Assembly: GCF_027596085.1 (NCBI RefSeq)
Contig: NC_072453.1
Location: 4,876,448 to 4,940,447, forward strand
DNA: 64,000 nt
Direction of reading: 5' to 3'
Origin: Anoplopoma fimbria
Taxonomy: Eukaryota > Chordata > Actinopteri > Perciformes > Anoplopomatidae
In this document: piece after piece, positions 1-13,200 of the stretch
Position numbering within the stretch: position 1 is the stretch's first letter
How the letters are laid out: each line of letters starts with the position of its first letter
Notes under the pieces: generated by a model
Told to the model about the DNA's origin: nothing
Database searches by the model: none
Seen by the model: the letters and a program-made list of their open reading frames with translations, nothing else
Program-made: the position numbers and the translations under genes

Positions 1-837
1 ACAAAATCACAGTAAGCATTGAAAACGCATAATGCTATTCCTTCCACCTTCGAAGCTGGAACGGAAGGGTTGTTCAGAAAGAGACATGAAGGACGGATGG
101 ATGGATGCCACAATGGCAAAAATGAATGGAAGATATAAGAAATGAAACATGAAGGCACAATAAAACGTTCTAAAGATTTGAACTGAATCTCTTAACCAAA
201 TTGTAAACATGCAACATTGGATTCCCCTATAAGCCATATACGAGTGAACTGTTTTTCTAATCTCCATTTCTAAAGCAGAGGTGGATTACACATGCGTGTG
301 TCTCAGTGAGTGGGAAGGGGAGATGATGAATTTCCCCGTATGGCATAAAAGATGATCCTTAATCTGCAGCATTCATTCAGCTTTCAAACGAACGGCGTCA
401 ATGAAGCGGCGCCACCATCAGAGCTGCTCAGGAGTGCAGCACGCGGGGATGCACATTGACCAAATAATCACATTATGCTATACAATACTATGGACTGTGA
501 ATGTACCTACAGTATAGGGAGCTGAATTGTGCCTTTGAAATATGTATTGTGATACATGGGTTCATCTTTCAGAGCGGAAATTGTGTGGAAGGGAGAAAAT
601 TAGATAATACAGTATTTATGGCTGTGCACAGTTCGAGTAAATCAGAGATTTTTATTGTGGTTTCATTTTTGTAGATCAAGGCTTCTACAGTGAAGGCAAA
701 ATATTAAAACGGCAATTCCTTTGAGGAGACAGTTACCACCGCACGTATTGAAAATGAAAATGTCAGTATTCTGATTGATTGAAAAAAGTGTTGTTATACC
801 TTGCATCTATTTAACGTAGATTTATTCAAGCTAGCAG

Positions 838-1330
838 CTCTGGGCTGTACCATTGACTGTATAAAAGAAGTGGACTACCGTTTTAAAGCCTTTTGTTTGG
901 CATTTCGGCCGTCGCCATCTTGATTTCCGGGCAAGAGTTGACCATATTTGGACAAGAGGGTGGAGCTGGGGAGGAATGTGCATAGCTACGCCTCTTTCCC
1001 GATTAACATGGTAGCAACATGTCAATCACGAGGTAGCAACACTCTAAAGCATATCCTGCTATATCTACAATTTTACTCTAAAAGGACTATAATTCACCAA
1101 GTGAACATCATGTTGTATTGGTGACCACTTCAAACTAGCGATTAAGACTTGTGTTTTTACATTTTTTTAATGTTTACTGAGGTTAATAAATTAAGTGAGA
1201 AGTAGGGTAATTTTCTCATTGACTTCTATACAGTCAGATTATTTTTGCAACCGCAGGAGTCGTCCCTGCTGGCTATTAGAAAGAATGCAGGTTCATGACA
1301 CTTCAGCATTTGCTTCACTTTTCAGAATCT
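838..1330 (+). mobile_element. Non-autonomous DNA transposon-like repeat, family A, copy 1
   Basis: The block starts near CCATTGACTGTATAAAAGAA and continues through a CGGCCGTCGCCATCTTG-like segment, two GGTAGCAAC motifs and a terminal AGAAAGAATGCAGGTT...CTTCACTTTTCAGA segment. The same order of segments occurs reversed at 39891-40230, so it is an interspersed family. I remember near-identical sequence as very abundant in percomorph genomes. The superfamily is not assigned, and the ends are approximate. Confidence 0.75.
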
Positions 1331-1399
1331 GTGGCTATTCAACTTCTTTTATACAGTCTATTGGCTGAACAATGCTACTTTGAGTTGAAGGCTAAATTC

Positions 1400-1622
1400 A
1401 GCAACCTAACATGTTCAGAATGATACACGGGGCTGATGTTAAGGAGGTATAATGTATAATATGTTTATCATGTTAGTTTAGTGTGTGAGAATACAAAACA
1501 ATTGGCTAATTAGCACTAGTTAGAAATATTTATTTAAATCTGGATCAAAGTGATGATGTGACCAACAGATATACCAATGTTGCATGTGATAAAGCCATGC
1601 TGCTAACATTGCTAAAACCTTA
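1400..1622 (+). repeat. Interspersed repeat family B, degraded copy
   Basis: Recognisable pieces are AAGGAGGTATAATG, TTGGCTAATTAGCACTA and, at the end, GCCATGCTGCTAACATTGCT. The last segment recurs almost exactly at 34863-34882 within the longer copy of the family (34055-34890). The family is one I remember as common in percomorph genomes. Boundaries are rough. Confidence 0.5.
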
Positions 1623-2628
1623 GTGGAGGAGACTGTAATCAAACTGGAATGTAACAAAGTTATCTTAATGTAATTCACTGCTGTTTTTCTGAAATATGAA
1701 ACAATAACTACCAAGAAAATGTTTCTTAATCAAATCATACTACAGTTACAGCTGCAGTAAGGATACATATTAGATGACTCATATTGCAGTTGAAAGGAAG
1801 AACAGTAAGTAAGGCTTTTCTATAATGCAGACCTTTGGTTAAACAAGCTTTTTATTTTCTGAGGCGGAAACAATTTGATTGTATGAGTTTAACCTTAATG
1901 GTGGAGAGAAAGCTGCTACAGTGTTATTATGAAGCCCCACTCTCTTGATGAATGCTGGCCATTTTTTTTTTTGATCAGGGTTATTTATGTGCCATCCAGG
2001 CTTGCCAGCTAGCAATCTGTGGTTTTGGCTGTGCTCATTCAGGTTTAACTCAAGCACTGAGATCACATCTGCTGCCCTCTGACTCGGAGTATTGTTAAAT
2101 AAATTAATAAAATTAACCTGCCGCCATAACATTCATACTTCTTAGTGGTAAATAACAAAAGAGCATCAAACAGCAGCAATACACAATCATGGTTTAAGAC
2201 AGAAGACAGTGAATGCCTTATCACATTCAATTATCCACGTCTGTAACTGCGGCATATTTGACTTTATTGGAAGTGCTTCAAGTGTGTTTGTTTAAAATAG
2301 CCTCCATTCAGAATGAGAATCTCCACTGGATGATTAGGGGACAGGCTGGACTAAGACTGATTGCGGTGGCCTTTCCAGGGCTATTCTGGCTTTGCTGAGT
2401 GTGTGCCTTCCACTCAACATTGATCTATCGACCCACAGTCCAGTAAAACCCTGCGCAGACCAAAAGGTGAATCTCATTTCTAAACACACACACAAACACA
2501 GTCACGGTCAAGCCCATGCATTACACACACAAACACAGACTAACAAGCATGTTGATTTTTGACAAGATTGATGTAGCCTCTCGGAATTCTCCTTGCGTCA
2601 ACAATAGCCGGCCACTCGCGCTCTTCAG

Positions 2629-2653
2629 TGTGTGTGTGTGTGTGTGTGTGTGT
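2629..2653. repeat. (TG)n microsatellite
   Basis: This is a pure TG run of about 12 units in intron 3. Confidence 0.95.
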
Positions 2654-3014
2654 TTTGTGCGGTCGTGCGCCATTGAACAGGCTTTGTGACGACGTTGCAA
2701 TCACTGCAGTGTAATTGGAATTGAGCAGCTCATCCCTGTAACCGTGCGGCTCGGTAGGTACGGTTAGGAAAATGATTGCTATTGTCTGCTATGATGAGAT
2801 GCAGGTGGACGCCTCGGGGTCAAAGGTCAGAAATATAGGACATCATCATATTCCTGAAAGAAAATAAAAGGCAAACCGCTGTCAGGATGACCAAAATGCA
2901 CTGCTTCTATCTCTGTTACACTACGATGCTTATGCTATTTGATGCTCGATATATTCTATCAAGATGTATTTCTAAATAATTCCTTTTTAAACAGACTTAT
3001 TATGACATTTTAAG

Positions 3015-3078
3015 ATGAAAGATAAAATAAGATAATCCTTTATTAGTCCCGCAGCGGGGAAATTTACAATAAGGTGTA
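3015..3078 (-). mobile_element. Non-LTR retrotransposon 3'-end fragment
   Basis: The sequence AAGATAATCCTTTATTAGTC followed by CCGCAGCGGGGAAATTT is the reverse complement of the typical 3' end of fish L2-type LINEs and their SINE partners (AAATTTCCCC...GGGA.CAATAAAG.TTATC). Only about 60 bases are kept. No body of the element is recognisable beside it. Confidence 0.6.
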
Positions 3079-3539
3079 ATCCTAAAAAGAGAGGAATCAG
3101 TCTCTTAAATTTGGAACCTTACCGACAGCTTTCCTCACTTTTTTTTTTTTTAACCATCCTTCACTGTTCAACACTACTCTGTAATTTTCTCCTTTGTCTG
3201 TGAGCTCACTCACCTACACTGAGCTTTCCTCTCCAGTGTGCAGCAACAAAAGCGTTTGGGACTGGCCTCTATGTAACTACATACAGGGCAGCTCTACCAT
3301 GGCCGTTCTTTCTCTCAGTTTTATTCTCTTTCTTTCTCTCTACGTCCCCGCAGGGCAGTCAACGGTGCAGAAAGAAGCGTCCTTTTACAGATCTGTAAAT
3401 TAAGTGCATGTGTGTCAAGACCAGGGCTCTTTTGCTCAGATGTGTTTTCTAAGTGTACTTCCATTGTGTCCGTCTAGCCTGTTATAACAACGCAAATGAT
3501 TAAACTACTTTTCTGTACAGCTGTATACTGTTCACGCAG

Positions 3540-3990
3540 AGGCACATAAAGAACACCAGTATCTTATCACTCTTAACCCCACCCACTCTGCATATTACTC
3601 AGGAGTAATCCAGTCTGACTGTGATAATCTGAAAATACTATTCTCCAGCATCAACAAACTCCTCAAACCCATGGACTAACTTTCTCACCCTTTCATCGTT
3701 GACAATTGTCTTGAATTCTCACATTTCTTCTCTACCAGCTTGCCTCCTCCACCTCGACTTGAACCTGACTCATCCTTGACCCCACCCTCTTATTCCTGCC
3801 CCACGTCATCCACATCACCAAAACAGACTTCTTCCAGCTCTGAAACACACACTGTCACTTACTGCTGCAGAAACTCTTTACCAAACTACTACTACATACT
3901 GATTGTTTACTTATTTAATCGTCTTTGAGAACTTTGAAAAGCTCTACGTTAATCCAATGTATAATTATTATAACGATTATCAAATCTTCA
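3540..3990 (+). pseudogene. Decayed LINE fragment (inter-domain region plus 3' tail)
   Basis: Positions 3619-3678 translate to DCDNLKILFSSINKLLKPMD, the LFS.INSLL.P motif found between endonuclease and reverse transcriptase in fish L2/Rex-type LINEs. Proline- and threonine-rich sequence follows to about 3860. At 3935-3975 lies a tail of the type CTTTGAAAAGCTCTACGTTA...AATGTATAATTATTAT, a decayed form of the usual LINE 3' end (TTGAAAAGCGCTATATAAA...ATTATTATTAT). The reverse transcriptase body is deleted and stops interrupt the frame, so it is inactive. Confidence 0.5.
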
Positions 3991-4973
3991 CAAAATCATA
4001 ATCCTTGCTTTAGATTTTTTTGATATCAGTTCAATTCAGGCAGTTTGGCTATTATCATGTTGTACTTTTCACATTGCACTTTTTAATAATAGACAATCTC
4101 GCTGCCTCCAACTGTCTGGAAAATGTAATATCTTAGATGTCTCACCACAGCATTGCAATTAAAAATGCAGCGTTTTAATCGATTAAACTCCAAGTGTAAT
4201 CGAAATGACACGTTCAAATTCCAACCCTGTGTCTTTGACTTAATTGTTAATTTACCTGTGTTATAAAGAATGCAAAATATATATCAAAATACCCTTTTCT
4301 TAAAAAAAAAAGAGAGAAACATTTACATATTGCAGAGAGCTCATCTTGAACTTGGGGGCGTATACATAGTATTATTTAAATGTGATTTTGGTGAATTTTG
4401 TAGCAGGATGTGTTTGGATCTTTTTGAAACATATTTTTCTACCAAAGAATGTGACTGAGGTCAAATCAAATTTACTCTGCTAATCCAATGACGTGAGTGA
4501 GGAAGGTGTAGGTAGAGGCCAACCATTTTTCATAGCCGCTCTTAGGAACTCTGTAATTTGTTTAGTAATGCCTTTTGAGCAATCAAATTTAATTTGAGGA
4601 TGTGTTAAAATCTTTCTGATAATTATACCCTTTCTATGTACGTCACACCTGGAGGGTGAGCCATCTTTGTAATAGTGGTTGAGCAGCCAATGGGCATAGC
4701 ATTGAACATTATTATAGCTGGATGAGGACAGTGGCTTAACATTTTAGAGGTCATTTTTTTCCAGCCAACTGCCACAGCATGGGTGAAATCAAATTGAGAA
4801 ATAACATATTTTGGCAGAGTGAGCACAGTATGTTTGTAGAGAGGGGGTCTACATTTTTAATTTTCACATTTCTAATATTGTATCTATCAGCCACCACTCA
4901 TACTGCCCTATCTACTGTACCTGAGAGGCTACTTTTTCATGAATGAAAAGCTATATGACGGATTAAAAAACAT

Positions 4974-5248
4974 AGAGCTGAAACAATTTATCGATTAGCC
5001 ATTTTGTTGGTTCCAGCTACTTAAATGTCAGAATTTGTTTCACTTGTTTGACTTAAAATATAGTTAACTGAATACATTTAGGTTTTGGACTGTTGTTCAG
5101 ACAACGCAAAACATTTTATAACATCACTTTGAGTTCTAGAGAAATGTGAGGGAGAGTTTTTTGATGACATTTTATATTAATCCAATAATCTGGAAAATAA
5201 CCACCAGATTACAGACGATGATGAAAATAAAGGTTAAGTGCAGTCCAA
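4974..5248 (+). mobile_element. MITE-like repeat family C, copy 1
   Basis: The order is AGAGCTGAAACAATTTATCG, TTGGTTCCAGCTACTTAAAT, GGTTTTGGACTGTTGTTCAG, a GACATTTTATA segment, then CAGATTACAGACGATGATGA and AAGTGCAGTCC. I recognise this as a widespread percomorph repeat whose termini carry the ATCGATTA pattern. Two reverse-oriented fragments of the same family occur at 8413-8535 and 25428-25612. The segment after the first terminus appears deleted. Confidence 0.75.
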
Positions 5249-7102
5249 AAATATTGAATACTTACTTTGTCACTAACTTCTTCTATGGTGCTGGGATCAA
5301 ATTAAATAAAACATAAATAATTTCAAGCAAACACAGCAGAGAACTGGAGAAACTCTCCATCATAAACAGAGAGCTGCCTGAGATGAAACCCAAACCCATT
5401 ACCTTTTTCTAGCCTCTATGAACAACAATTACTGCTAATTATCAGCTGCTCTGCCCTCCTCAGCTCCTGCCTTTAGCACTCAAAGCACGTAGCACACATC
5501 CATCCGCTCACTTCTCAGGTCACTCCCTCTGCACACGCAGACCTCATCTGCCGGTAACCAAAACAGCACAGGAGGATGCCGGGGTGTCACTTGGCCTGAT
5601 GGGACAGCGTGAGTCCTGGTGCTTTTTCATTATTCATGCCTGCCCTCCTTCCTCGTCGCATATCTCTTCTCCGTTTTCCCTTAATCTCCTCATACGCCCC
5701 TTTGCTCTTGCAGCGTTCAATGGATTTATTAGGAGGTATCACCAAGATGACCTGGCGTTAGCGTGCCTCCATCCTGACCAACACAATGCAGGAAAAAGAG
5801 GAGAGGAGGAAACATAAGAGGTAACACGACAGCAACACTCATGAGAGCAGCCAGAAAGAGGAGGAGCAGAATGTTCTCTTTAGAATACATATTCTATAAT
5901 CTGTGCCTGCGACACAGATGTGTTTTAATGAAGCTTTGTTTTGTATTGTGGTGTCATGACCTTTCTTCTTCCACTGATCCTGCTCTGCCTCCTCCTTTCA
6001 TCCGATCTGTCTCTCCCTCAAACTTCAAATGCATGTTTTCTGTCTCCTAACAGGCCTGCCTTGCTACAACCACTGAAGACTCGCAGGAGTAGTTAGTGAA
6101 CATGGTGCGTTCATCATCGCATTGTATCATAGGAGCGAAAGGTGGAGCCCCCTGACCGTGCACACTAACACACTGTAATCACACACAGGTTGGTGAGCTG
6201 AATTAATGACAACCAAGGCAGAATATCTCCATGCTGGAAACCGTATATTCAAGAGTATAGCCCTCTGTTTCATACAGCTTAATGGCAAAAGCACACACTG
6301 CAGACGCCGGCCACAGTCATTATCAGCTCTCTCTTCCAGCGAGAGAGTGGCCCAGTCACACATGCACATTAAAACACGTCCATGCGCGTGCACACATTCC
6401 CTGAAGCAGCAGAGATGAGTCAGTGCGATTAACTGAGTGTGCAGATGTATGGATGTGCTATTGCATTTGCAAATATGTCTATAGGTTTGCTCATTAATGT
6501 GTATGCATTTTATTGACACACACACACAAGACGTTATGTCGTGACATTTGTGGCGTCCGAAACACCTAGCACAGACACAGGGCCTCTCCTAAGCCCATCA
6601 AGCTTCTCTCTGAGCTGAAAGACTGCGGCTCTCTGTACCAGCAGCAGCTAGAGGCTACACCATTGAGAACAAAGCCACGGCTCTCTGAAACATCATACAG
6701 GCCAGCACCATCCCAAACCCCCAGAAGAACCTCTCCATCGTGCCGCCGACTTATCAGGCCATTCATGAATAGGACGCCGCTAATATAATTATGAGGGAGG
6801 AATGAAAGGAGGAGAGAATGGCAGCGATGTTTCTGTTGAGAGCGGATTCCATTTTCAGGGGAGGCGGCGGTCTCGGGGACATATGTTGTAGACATTATGC
6901 AGACTTCTGGCGATAAGGCCATAGCTGACACTAAATGAACTCCCAGGGAGAGAGTGAGAGAACCAGGGGAGTCACATCCACATCTGTGACTAGGGAGCAG
7001 ACAAGAGAAGAGGAGAGGGAGGGATGAGAACTGCAGGAAATGATGTTTCCCGTAAGTTTTGACGCTGAGTGAGCAGGTGGGAAATTTCAAATAAATACAC
7101 AG

Positions 7103-7130
<28 letters not shown>
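7103..7130. repeat. (AC)n microsatellite
   Basis: This is a pure AC run of 14 units in intron 3. Confidence 0.95.
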
Positions 7131-7133
<3 letters not shown>

Positions 7134-8412
7134 ACCAGCTGTCTTCCACTCTTACATTTTGTGTGCGTGCGTTAGTTTTCCCAGGAGAGAGGCCGAGGCC
7201 AGAACAGTCTGACTGTCTGCAAACAGCTGCACATGGCTGTTCAACGCTTGTACACAGCACAGAACCTCACACCGGGTCAATCAGCTCAGCAGGCTGACAC
7301 ACTGTGGTTTAATAGTTTACACCGCACCAGGGCCCTGTCTCACATTATTATACTATTCAGAATTATCTTTGTCATAAATGGCTTAAGGTCATTTAAAATT
7401 AATTTATAGGCCGTATATGTAAATACATTTTGATTCAAAACATTGATAAAGAAATCCCATCATAAACAATGTCAAATTAAGACACATAAATGGGATATTA
7501 TGTTATGTTTTAATCCAATTTTGCCATGAAAATTCTCCTCACAGCAGGTTCTGACATCTCTGCCGAGTTCAGCTTCCTCTCTACAAACTGCTCGCTTGCT
7601 GCCGTTTGGCAGACAGCTCTGTATTTGGCTCTTGAGTTTTCATTCATCAATCCTGCGTGCTGAGAAAGATTTCTCTGGCAGCGTCAATAATTTGGGCAAA
7701 TAAGGCAATTCACAGCATCTCAATAAGATGGGACAGCGTGTTCTTCTCCATTGCTGCCATAATTTGCGACAGATAAGATGGGTATATTTTAACGCAAATA
7801 TCAAGTCTAGTGCAATTTCATAATATTCTATCATATTTTTTTTTTCTAAAATGCCTTGAGTGAAACTATTTGTATTTAAATGTCATAATTTCCTTTAAAT
7901 TGAACACTTTCAGTTGTAAAAAGCACCTCAGTATATTATATGCACCTCTATGTTGTTATGTGCTGGCAGGTACAGGCTGCCATGCTGATCTTATATCAGG
8001 TTGACACACAAACGGCTCCACTGGGCATAGACTCCCTTGTGAACTGGGTGGATAACAACATGTCTGCACTTTGAGCGCATTATCAGGTTTTATATGACAC
8101 ACCGGTGCCCTTGGGGACATGCATATGGCAAATTGGAAATTTGGTTATCCAAACATTTAAAGGAGCCAGAGCTTCTCTGAAGGCAGAGCTAATCTCATTG
8201 GCTGAGATTAACCTCAGCAGGCAGAACAAAAATACCACAGTTGTTGAGTTGATAAATGACATCGCAGACTGAAACACAGAAAGAACTCTAATCCAAAAGA
8301 CACTTTTTTCCCTTCATTGATGGTTTAAGTGGCTGCTTTGCTGCTTTCGCTTAATATTTTGGTCTACAAAACAGTGAAAAGAGGGAAAAACGGCCAACAC
8401 ATTATCCCAGAG

Positions 8413-8535
8413 CCAAAGGTGATGTCATGAAATGTGCTGTTTTGTCCAAATAACAGTCCAAAACGCAAAATAATATATTTAATTTACCACAATGTAAGAC
8501 CAAGAAAATCTGACAAATTTTTGCTTTTTGCTTAT
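8413..8535 (-). mobile_element. MITE-like repeat family C, fragment
   Basis: Read on the minus strand it contains TTTTGGACTGTTATTTGGAC and then an ACAAAACAGCACATTTCATG segment. These line up with the GGTTTTGGACTGTTGTTCAG...ACATTTTATAACATCACTTTG part of the copy at 4974-5248. Both terminal regions are missing. Confidence 0.6.
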
Positions 8536-9852
8536 AGGCTTGTGTTAACAGTTTGGTTTAAACAAGCTAATTAGATAGTCTTTTATGACTTAATTGCATT
8601 ATTAGCCTGGACAAAAGCAGAAGATTTACTTTAGAACTATGGCCCCTAAATCCTCTGTCAAAAGAAATGCTCATATTTGATAAGGATCTAATCAAAAAGC
8701 ACCAATTTTACGCCTTACATTGAGTAAAGTATTCTATTTCCACAAGGCACTACAGTCTCCATAGATACCATGTGTCTTGTCTTGTTTGCATAACGCACAT
8801 TAACACAGGTGCGCCGTGGAACCTCTTTCAAAAGTGAGTATACACACACTACACACAGAAAATCAAACATACCCCGACTGAACAGAAAGTCTTAGAGCAG
8901 GTTGTATTTTCTAGCTGTGTCTACAACCACGTGCAGCTTCATGCCACGGATCTCTGCTGCTTTAACAACAGAACAGCAACCCTTCTGACTTCAGAGGGTG
9001 GAGGAAGGACAGAGATGAGAGCGAAGATCCTGTACCCTCCCTAGTAACCAACCATTATCCAGATGTAAGGATGGGAGGTGTGTGATTGGATAATGCCCGC
9101 ATGCCCCCCAGAGCCATTCTTGGTGCCGCAAATGGCCCCGGCTGCACGTAGATGCCATCAGATTGCCTCCTATTGGGGCTGAAGTCATCCCTCTGCTCTT
9201 CTTGTCTTTCATGTTGGCTACATTAGTGACAGGAGAGTAATCAGAGCTGCCATTAATGCCTGGCCATTTCCTCTGCCCTTGTCATGCAGGCCCACAGGGC
9301 AGCACTACGCTTCCACTCCACTGAAGTACAGTGTTGGAGGGGCAAGACGGCTGAAACCTCCCAGCTAATGGATTTTCCTAATTTCCTGTAGCTTGGGTCT
9401 TAAAAGAAAGAACAAAGAAATACACAAAGATTGTGGATGGTAAGAGTAGTGATTTGTTAAGAGTGGTAATTTAGAGACAAAAGGGGGTATCTTTTAATTA
9501 CCATAAACTCAAGACAGTAATGTTTAAAGCAGAGGCCAATCTTAGACCATAGCCGTTATTCGTTTTGAAGCCCAGGTTCAGATAGAGAACAGTCGATGCT
9601 ATATGGCTGCAGCAAAGATAAGCCTTCTCTTGACTCGTTCCTATTATAAAATTGAACTTAACTTTTCTGTGGCATTTATCTTTTTCTCTTATTTAACGCT
9701 CACTAGTTGACAGTTACTCCACGTAACTCCAAGTAAAACCACAACTACTTATTTACAATTTGGTTTGCTGATGAGTTTGCGCCTTTAGACATATTTAGCA
9801 TAGAAACAGTATGTGGTAATGATCTTCAAACAGTTCTTTAAATTTGTTTGGA

Positions 9853-10270
9853 TTAAAGGAATACTTCACCCACAAAATGACTATTTGTAAATTAATTACT
9901 CAGCGTGTTTCCTTGGCTTTTTGAAGATAAACATCGTTTTCTCCCATGCCTCCATGGTGAATGAAGAATTAAAAAAATGAGCAAAGTCCTGGTGAATTGA
10001 AGTAAATGGGGTCGTTTCCAAACTTTCTCACAACTCATGCATAATGATCCAAGACTCACTTATCCAGCCGTATATTCAGTACTTCCCAAACACATGCATC
10101 TTCGCCAAAACCGTAGTAGTTTTGCTTTTCATAAACCCGGTCCCTATTTACTTCAATTCATCAAGGATTTACTCAGTTTTTTTATTCTTTGTTAACTGTG
10201 GAGGCATGCGAGAAAAAAAAGTTTTCTTCAAGAATTCAAAGCCACAGTAACTGATATACAGATGGTCAAC
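9853..10270. mobile_element. Long-inverted-repeat MITE, family D, copy 1
   Basis: It starts TTAAAGGAATACTTCACCCA. An inner left arm, TTGAAGATAAACATCGTTTT, followed by CTCCCATGCCTCCATGGTGA, is mirrored near the right end by GGAGGCATGCGAGAAAAAAA, then TTTTCTTCAAGAATTCAAAG. The centre includes CACTTCCCAAACACATGCAT-type sequence shared with the copy at 61927-62362. The outermost right terminus (a reversed GGGTGAA...CCTTTAA) is not seen, so this end is truncated or decayed. Confidence 0.75.
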
Positions 10271-13200
10271 ACCAGCTGCAATTAATATTAAAATATATAT
10301 TTTTTCAAACACAAGAAAATAACTGATGCATTTTGATGAAAAATTCTCTAACCCGATTATGGGTACGACTATATATATATATATGAATGTCATTCAGAGG
10401 GGATAAAAGGATCCCCCCCCCATATTCACCTGTAGCACCTCGCCTCATTCAGAATAGCTGACAATGAAGACAGAGAGGAGCTGAATTGGACATGGGAAGA
10501 TAAACCATTCATACATCCGTTAGCAACGTCCCATTAAATCCAGTTGAAGTGGCTCATTCTGCCAGGCAGCTTCATCCTGTCTGCCTCCCACGTTGTCTCT
10601 ATCTCTCTCGCCCTCTCTCTGTCTCTGAGTCAAACTACAGAGGTTCTTTTTTTTGTTTTTTTTTGATGTGGCTGCTGTGCACAATTTCATTTAACTGCGC
10701 CTGAACTTGTGAGTTTTACTTTAATCAACCCTGGCTTCAAATTACCCGAAAAATACCACTGCGCCAGTCTCTGGCATGAAACATATATCTTGTCCAGGCT
10801 CTCTGAACATGGGCTGCAAACGTGAGTAATTAGCAACGTAACCCCCACTCCCCTAAAAAATTCTTTCATGTCTGGATTGAAATTTATTGCTCAGACAATT
10901 AGTCTAATTATACAGTTTGCTGCCTGGCTAAGAAAGGCTGTGGCATGCCACTGGAACAGGATCCAACTTGTTCTCTTCTGTGTGTCTCCACTGTTGGCTC
11001 ACACGTTATTGCAAAAGCAGAAACACAGATTGTGCAAAAATGTGCACTGATGTGATTTGGCAACATGCACCGGTAGCGACTAGCATGTCTGATTTATGAC
11101 ACACAGAGCTCCGCGGATCACAGTTCACGCCTCACAGCTAAAGTAATACACACATGACAAGAACGGAGGAGAGCAGCGTTCAAGTATCCTTCTGTCGTTT
11201 CTGGGCAGAGTGTCTCAGAGCTACGAACGCTTTTGTGAGAGCACCGACTGACGGAAGAGAAACCAACACGAGAGGTGGGGTTAGTGGAGAGAGAGATGGT
11301 AAAAGGAAGACATAATCAAAGATGGATGGTGAAGAAAAAACATGTCTCAGCAGGACACAAATCAAGGGATTTGGGAACACTTAAAAGTAAAAAAGCAGCG
11401 AATGAGAAAGGAGGAGGACCGGCATCGAGGTCTGGTGAGCTGTGAGTGACTGCAGCCAGGGCCTGTGGTGTCCTGAAATCCAAGGGCTGTGTCTGGTAAA
11501 TTAGTGGGTGGGGTACATGGTGGCTGTTGATAAGCAGATAGAAAACAGAGCTCAGCGTCTATAAATACACTATAAATACACATAGGGAAACCCTGGAGCC
11601 ACGGGACGTGTATGGCAAGGGCGCGGAGGGATGAAGGGGAGGCTGCTGCAAAAATATTCAGGGGAAAACAGAGCGAGATGGAGATGGATGGAGATAGAAA
11701 TAAACTACAAGAGTAAGAGAGTACAAATCAGATGGATTTATGAAGGTTTCCAGGAGGTTTAATGGCAAAACATACAAGCAACAAACTTTATCAGACCTCA
11801 CTATCGCCATGAGTCAGTTCTTCTGTTTAAAAAGAACAGTAAACGAAGGGAACGGTGCTTCTTACTCCTCCAACCTCAGAGGAACCAACCCTGTTTTTAT
11901 TGCACCACCATATCCTCACAAATACGAGAGGAAGCCGAACGGATGGACGCTGCTGGAAAGCACAATACAAAACTGACCTTGTTAAGCATTTATAAGGACT
12001 GTCTGGGAGGCTTTATGAGCAGGGAAAAACAAGGTTTGCGAGAGGGGGAACAATAAACAACAGATTCAGATTTTCCACGGAGGGCCGCGGGAGTAAGTAG
12101 AGGAGGGAAACTCACAGGAGAGGACTAAAGGGGGCAGCGTAAAATGAGCCTGTTTCTCCCAGCTGAATCACTCATATCATATCAGGAGAAAATGAGAGGA
12201 CGAAGGAAGCATCGTCGGAGCGCTCTCCTCTCGCTTTTCTATTCTCCCATGACCAGAGACTGTGCGGCTGAGGCTGGAGGAAGAAGGAGTGATGGTGAAA
12301 AGGAGTGACAGGGAGAGAAGAGGGACAGAGAAAAACAGGAACTGGCCTTAGGAGGGTTAGAAAAGAAGCAAAGAGATGAATAAGGAATTAAAAGAGTGAA
12401 AAGCAAGAAAAAGAATGAGGATTAGATGCAAAGGAAGAGGAAAGGAGTGTGATCATGCTGACAGCTTTTGTTTCTTTGATGTTTTTTTTTAAGACATGAC
12501 TTGAGAAATTGTGAGTAATTTTTTCAAGTCTCCAAACAGAAAGTTCAGGGAAACAGATTAGTGGCACGCAATTTCGTGTATCTTCTACTTTAGCAAAGAA
12601 ACTGCAAGTAAAGAGAATGAGCCAAATAAATTGGCCATCGAGACACAAACTTAGTTCCTCAGTTGCAGCTAGCAACACTTACTAATGACCTACACACCAC
12701 GACAGATCCATGCACATTTATTTCAGGGAATAAAAAATACATGTTAAAAAAAAAAGACCAATGTAAATTTGCATATCTAATATTTCTTAAGTCCGTTGCA
12801 CTTATCTGCAGCTCTACCATTACTGCACTGCAGAAAAAAAGCAGTGAATATTGGCTGAGAGCTCAAACAAACTGCTTTTAATGTCTCCTCACACAGCGTG
12901 ACAGATGTGAAAGCCCCTCTTCAGAGTGACTAATAAATTATGAGTTGTACTCTTACAGTATATTTCGTTTTGTATGTAGTGCATCCTGCATGTTTAAGTG
13001 GTCTGCCTGCTTGAGTTATTCATTTAGGGGGAGGACATGTGGAATTAAAGGTGAAAGCCCTGGCCTGTTCAAGACGGCGGGCTATAATTTCCCCCAGATC
13101 ATTACTTTGAATGATGAGACAGCCACGCCCCCTCTGTAGCTCGCTCGTGCTTGAACAAGAACTGAGACTCCAAAGCTCATATTTGAATAAGCGCTGGACA

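Noticed and set aside
6575..6785. Open stretch of about 65 codons on the plus strand (ASPKPIKLLSELKDCGSLYQ...)
   Set aside because: It looks mildly exon-like and follows a CAG, but it has no ATG, no good donor and no family match. It is probably chance openness in a GC-richer segment.
6566..7126. 186-codon open frame on the minus strand
   Set aside because: It starts inside an (AC)n microsatellite and its product is low-complexity Ser/Leu/Cys-rich with no recognisable domain. No splice or promoter context supports it.
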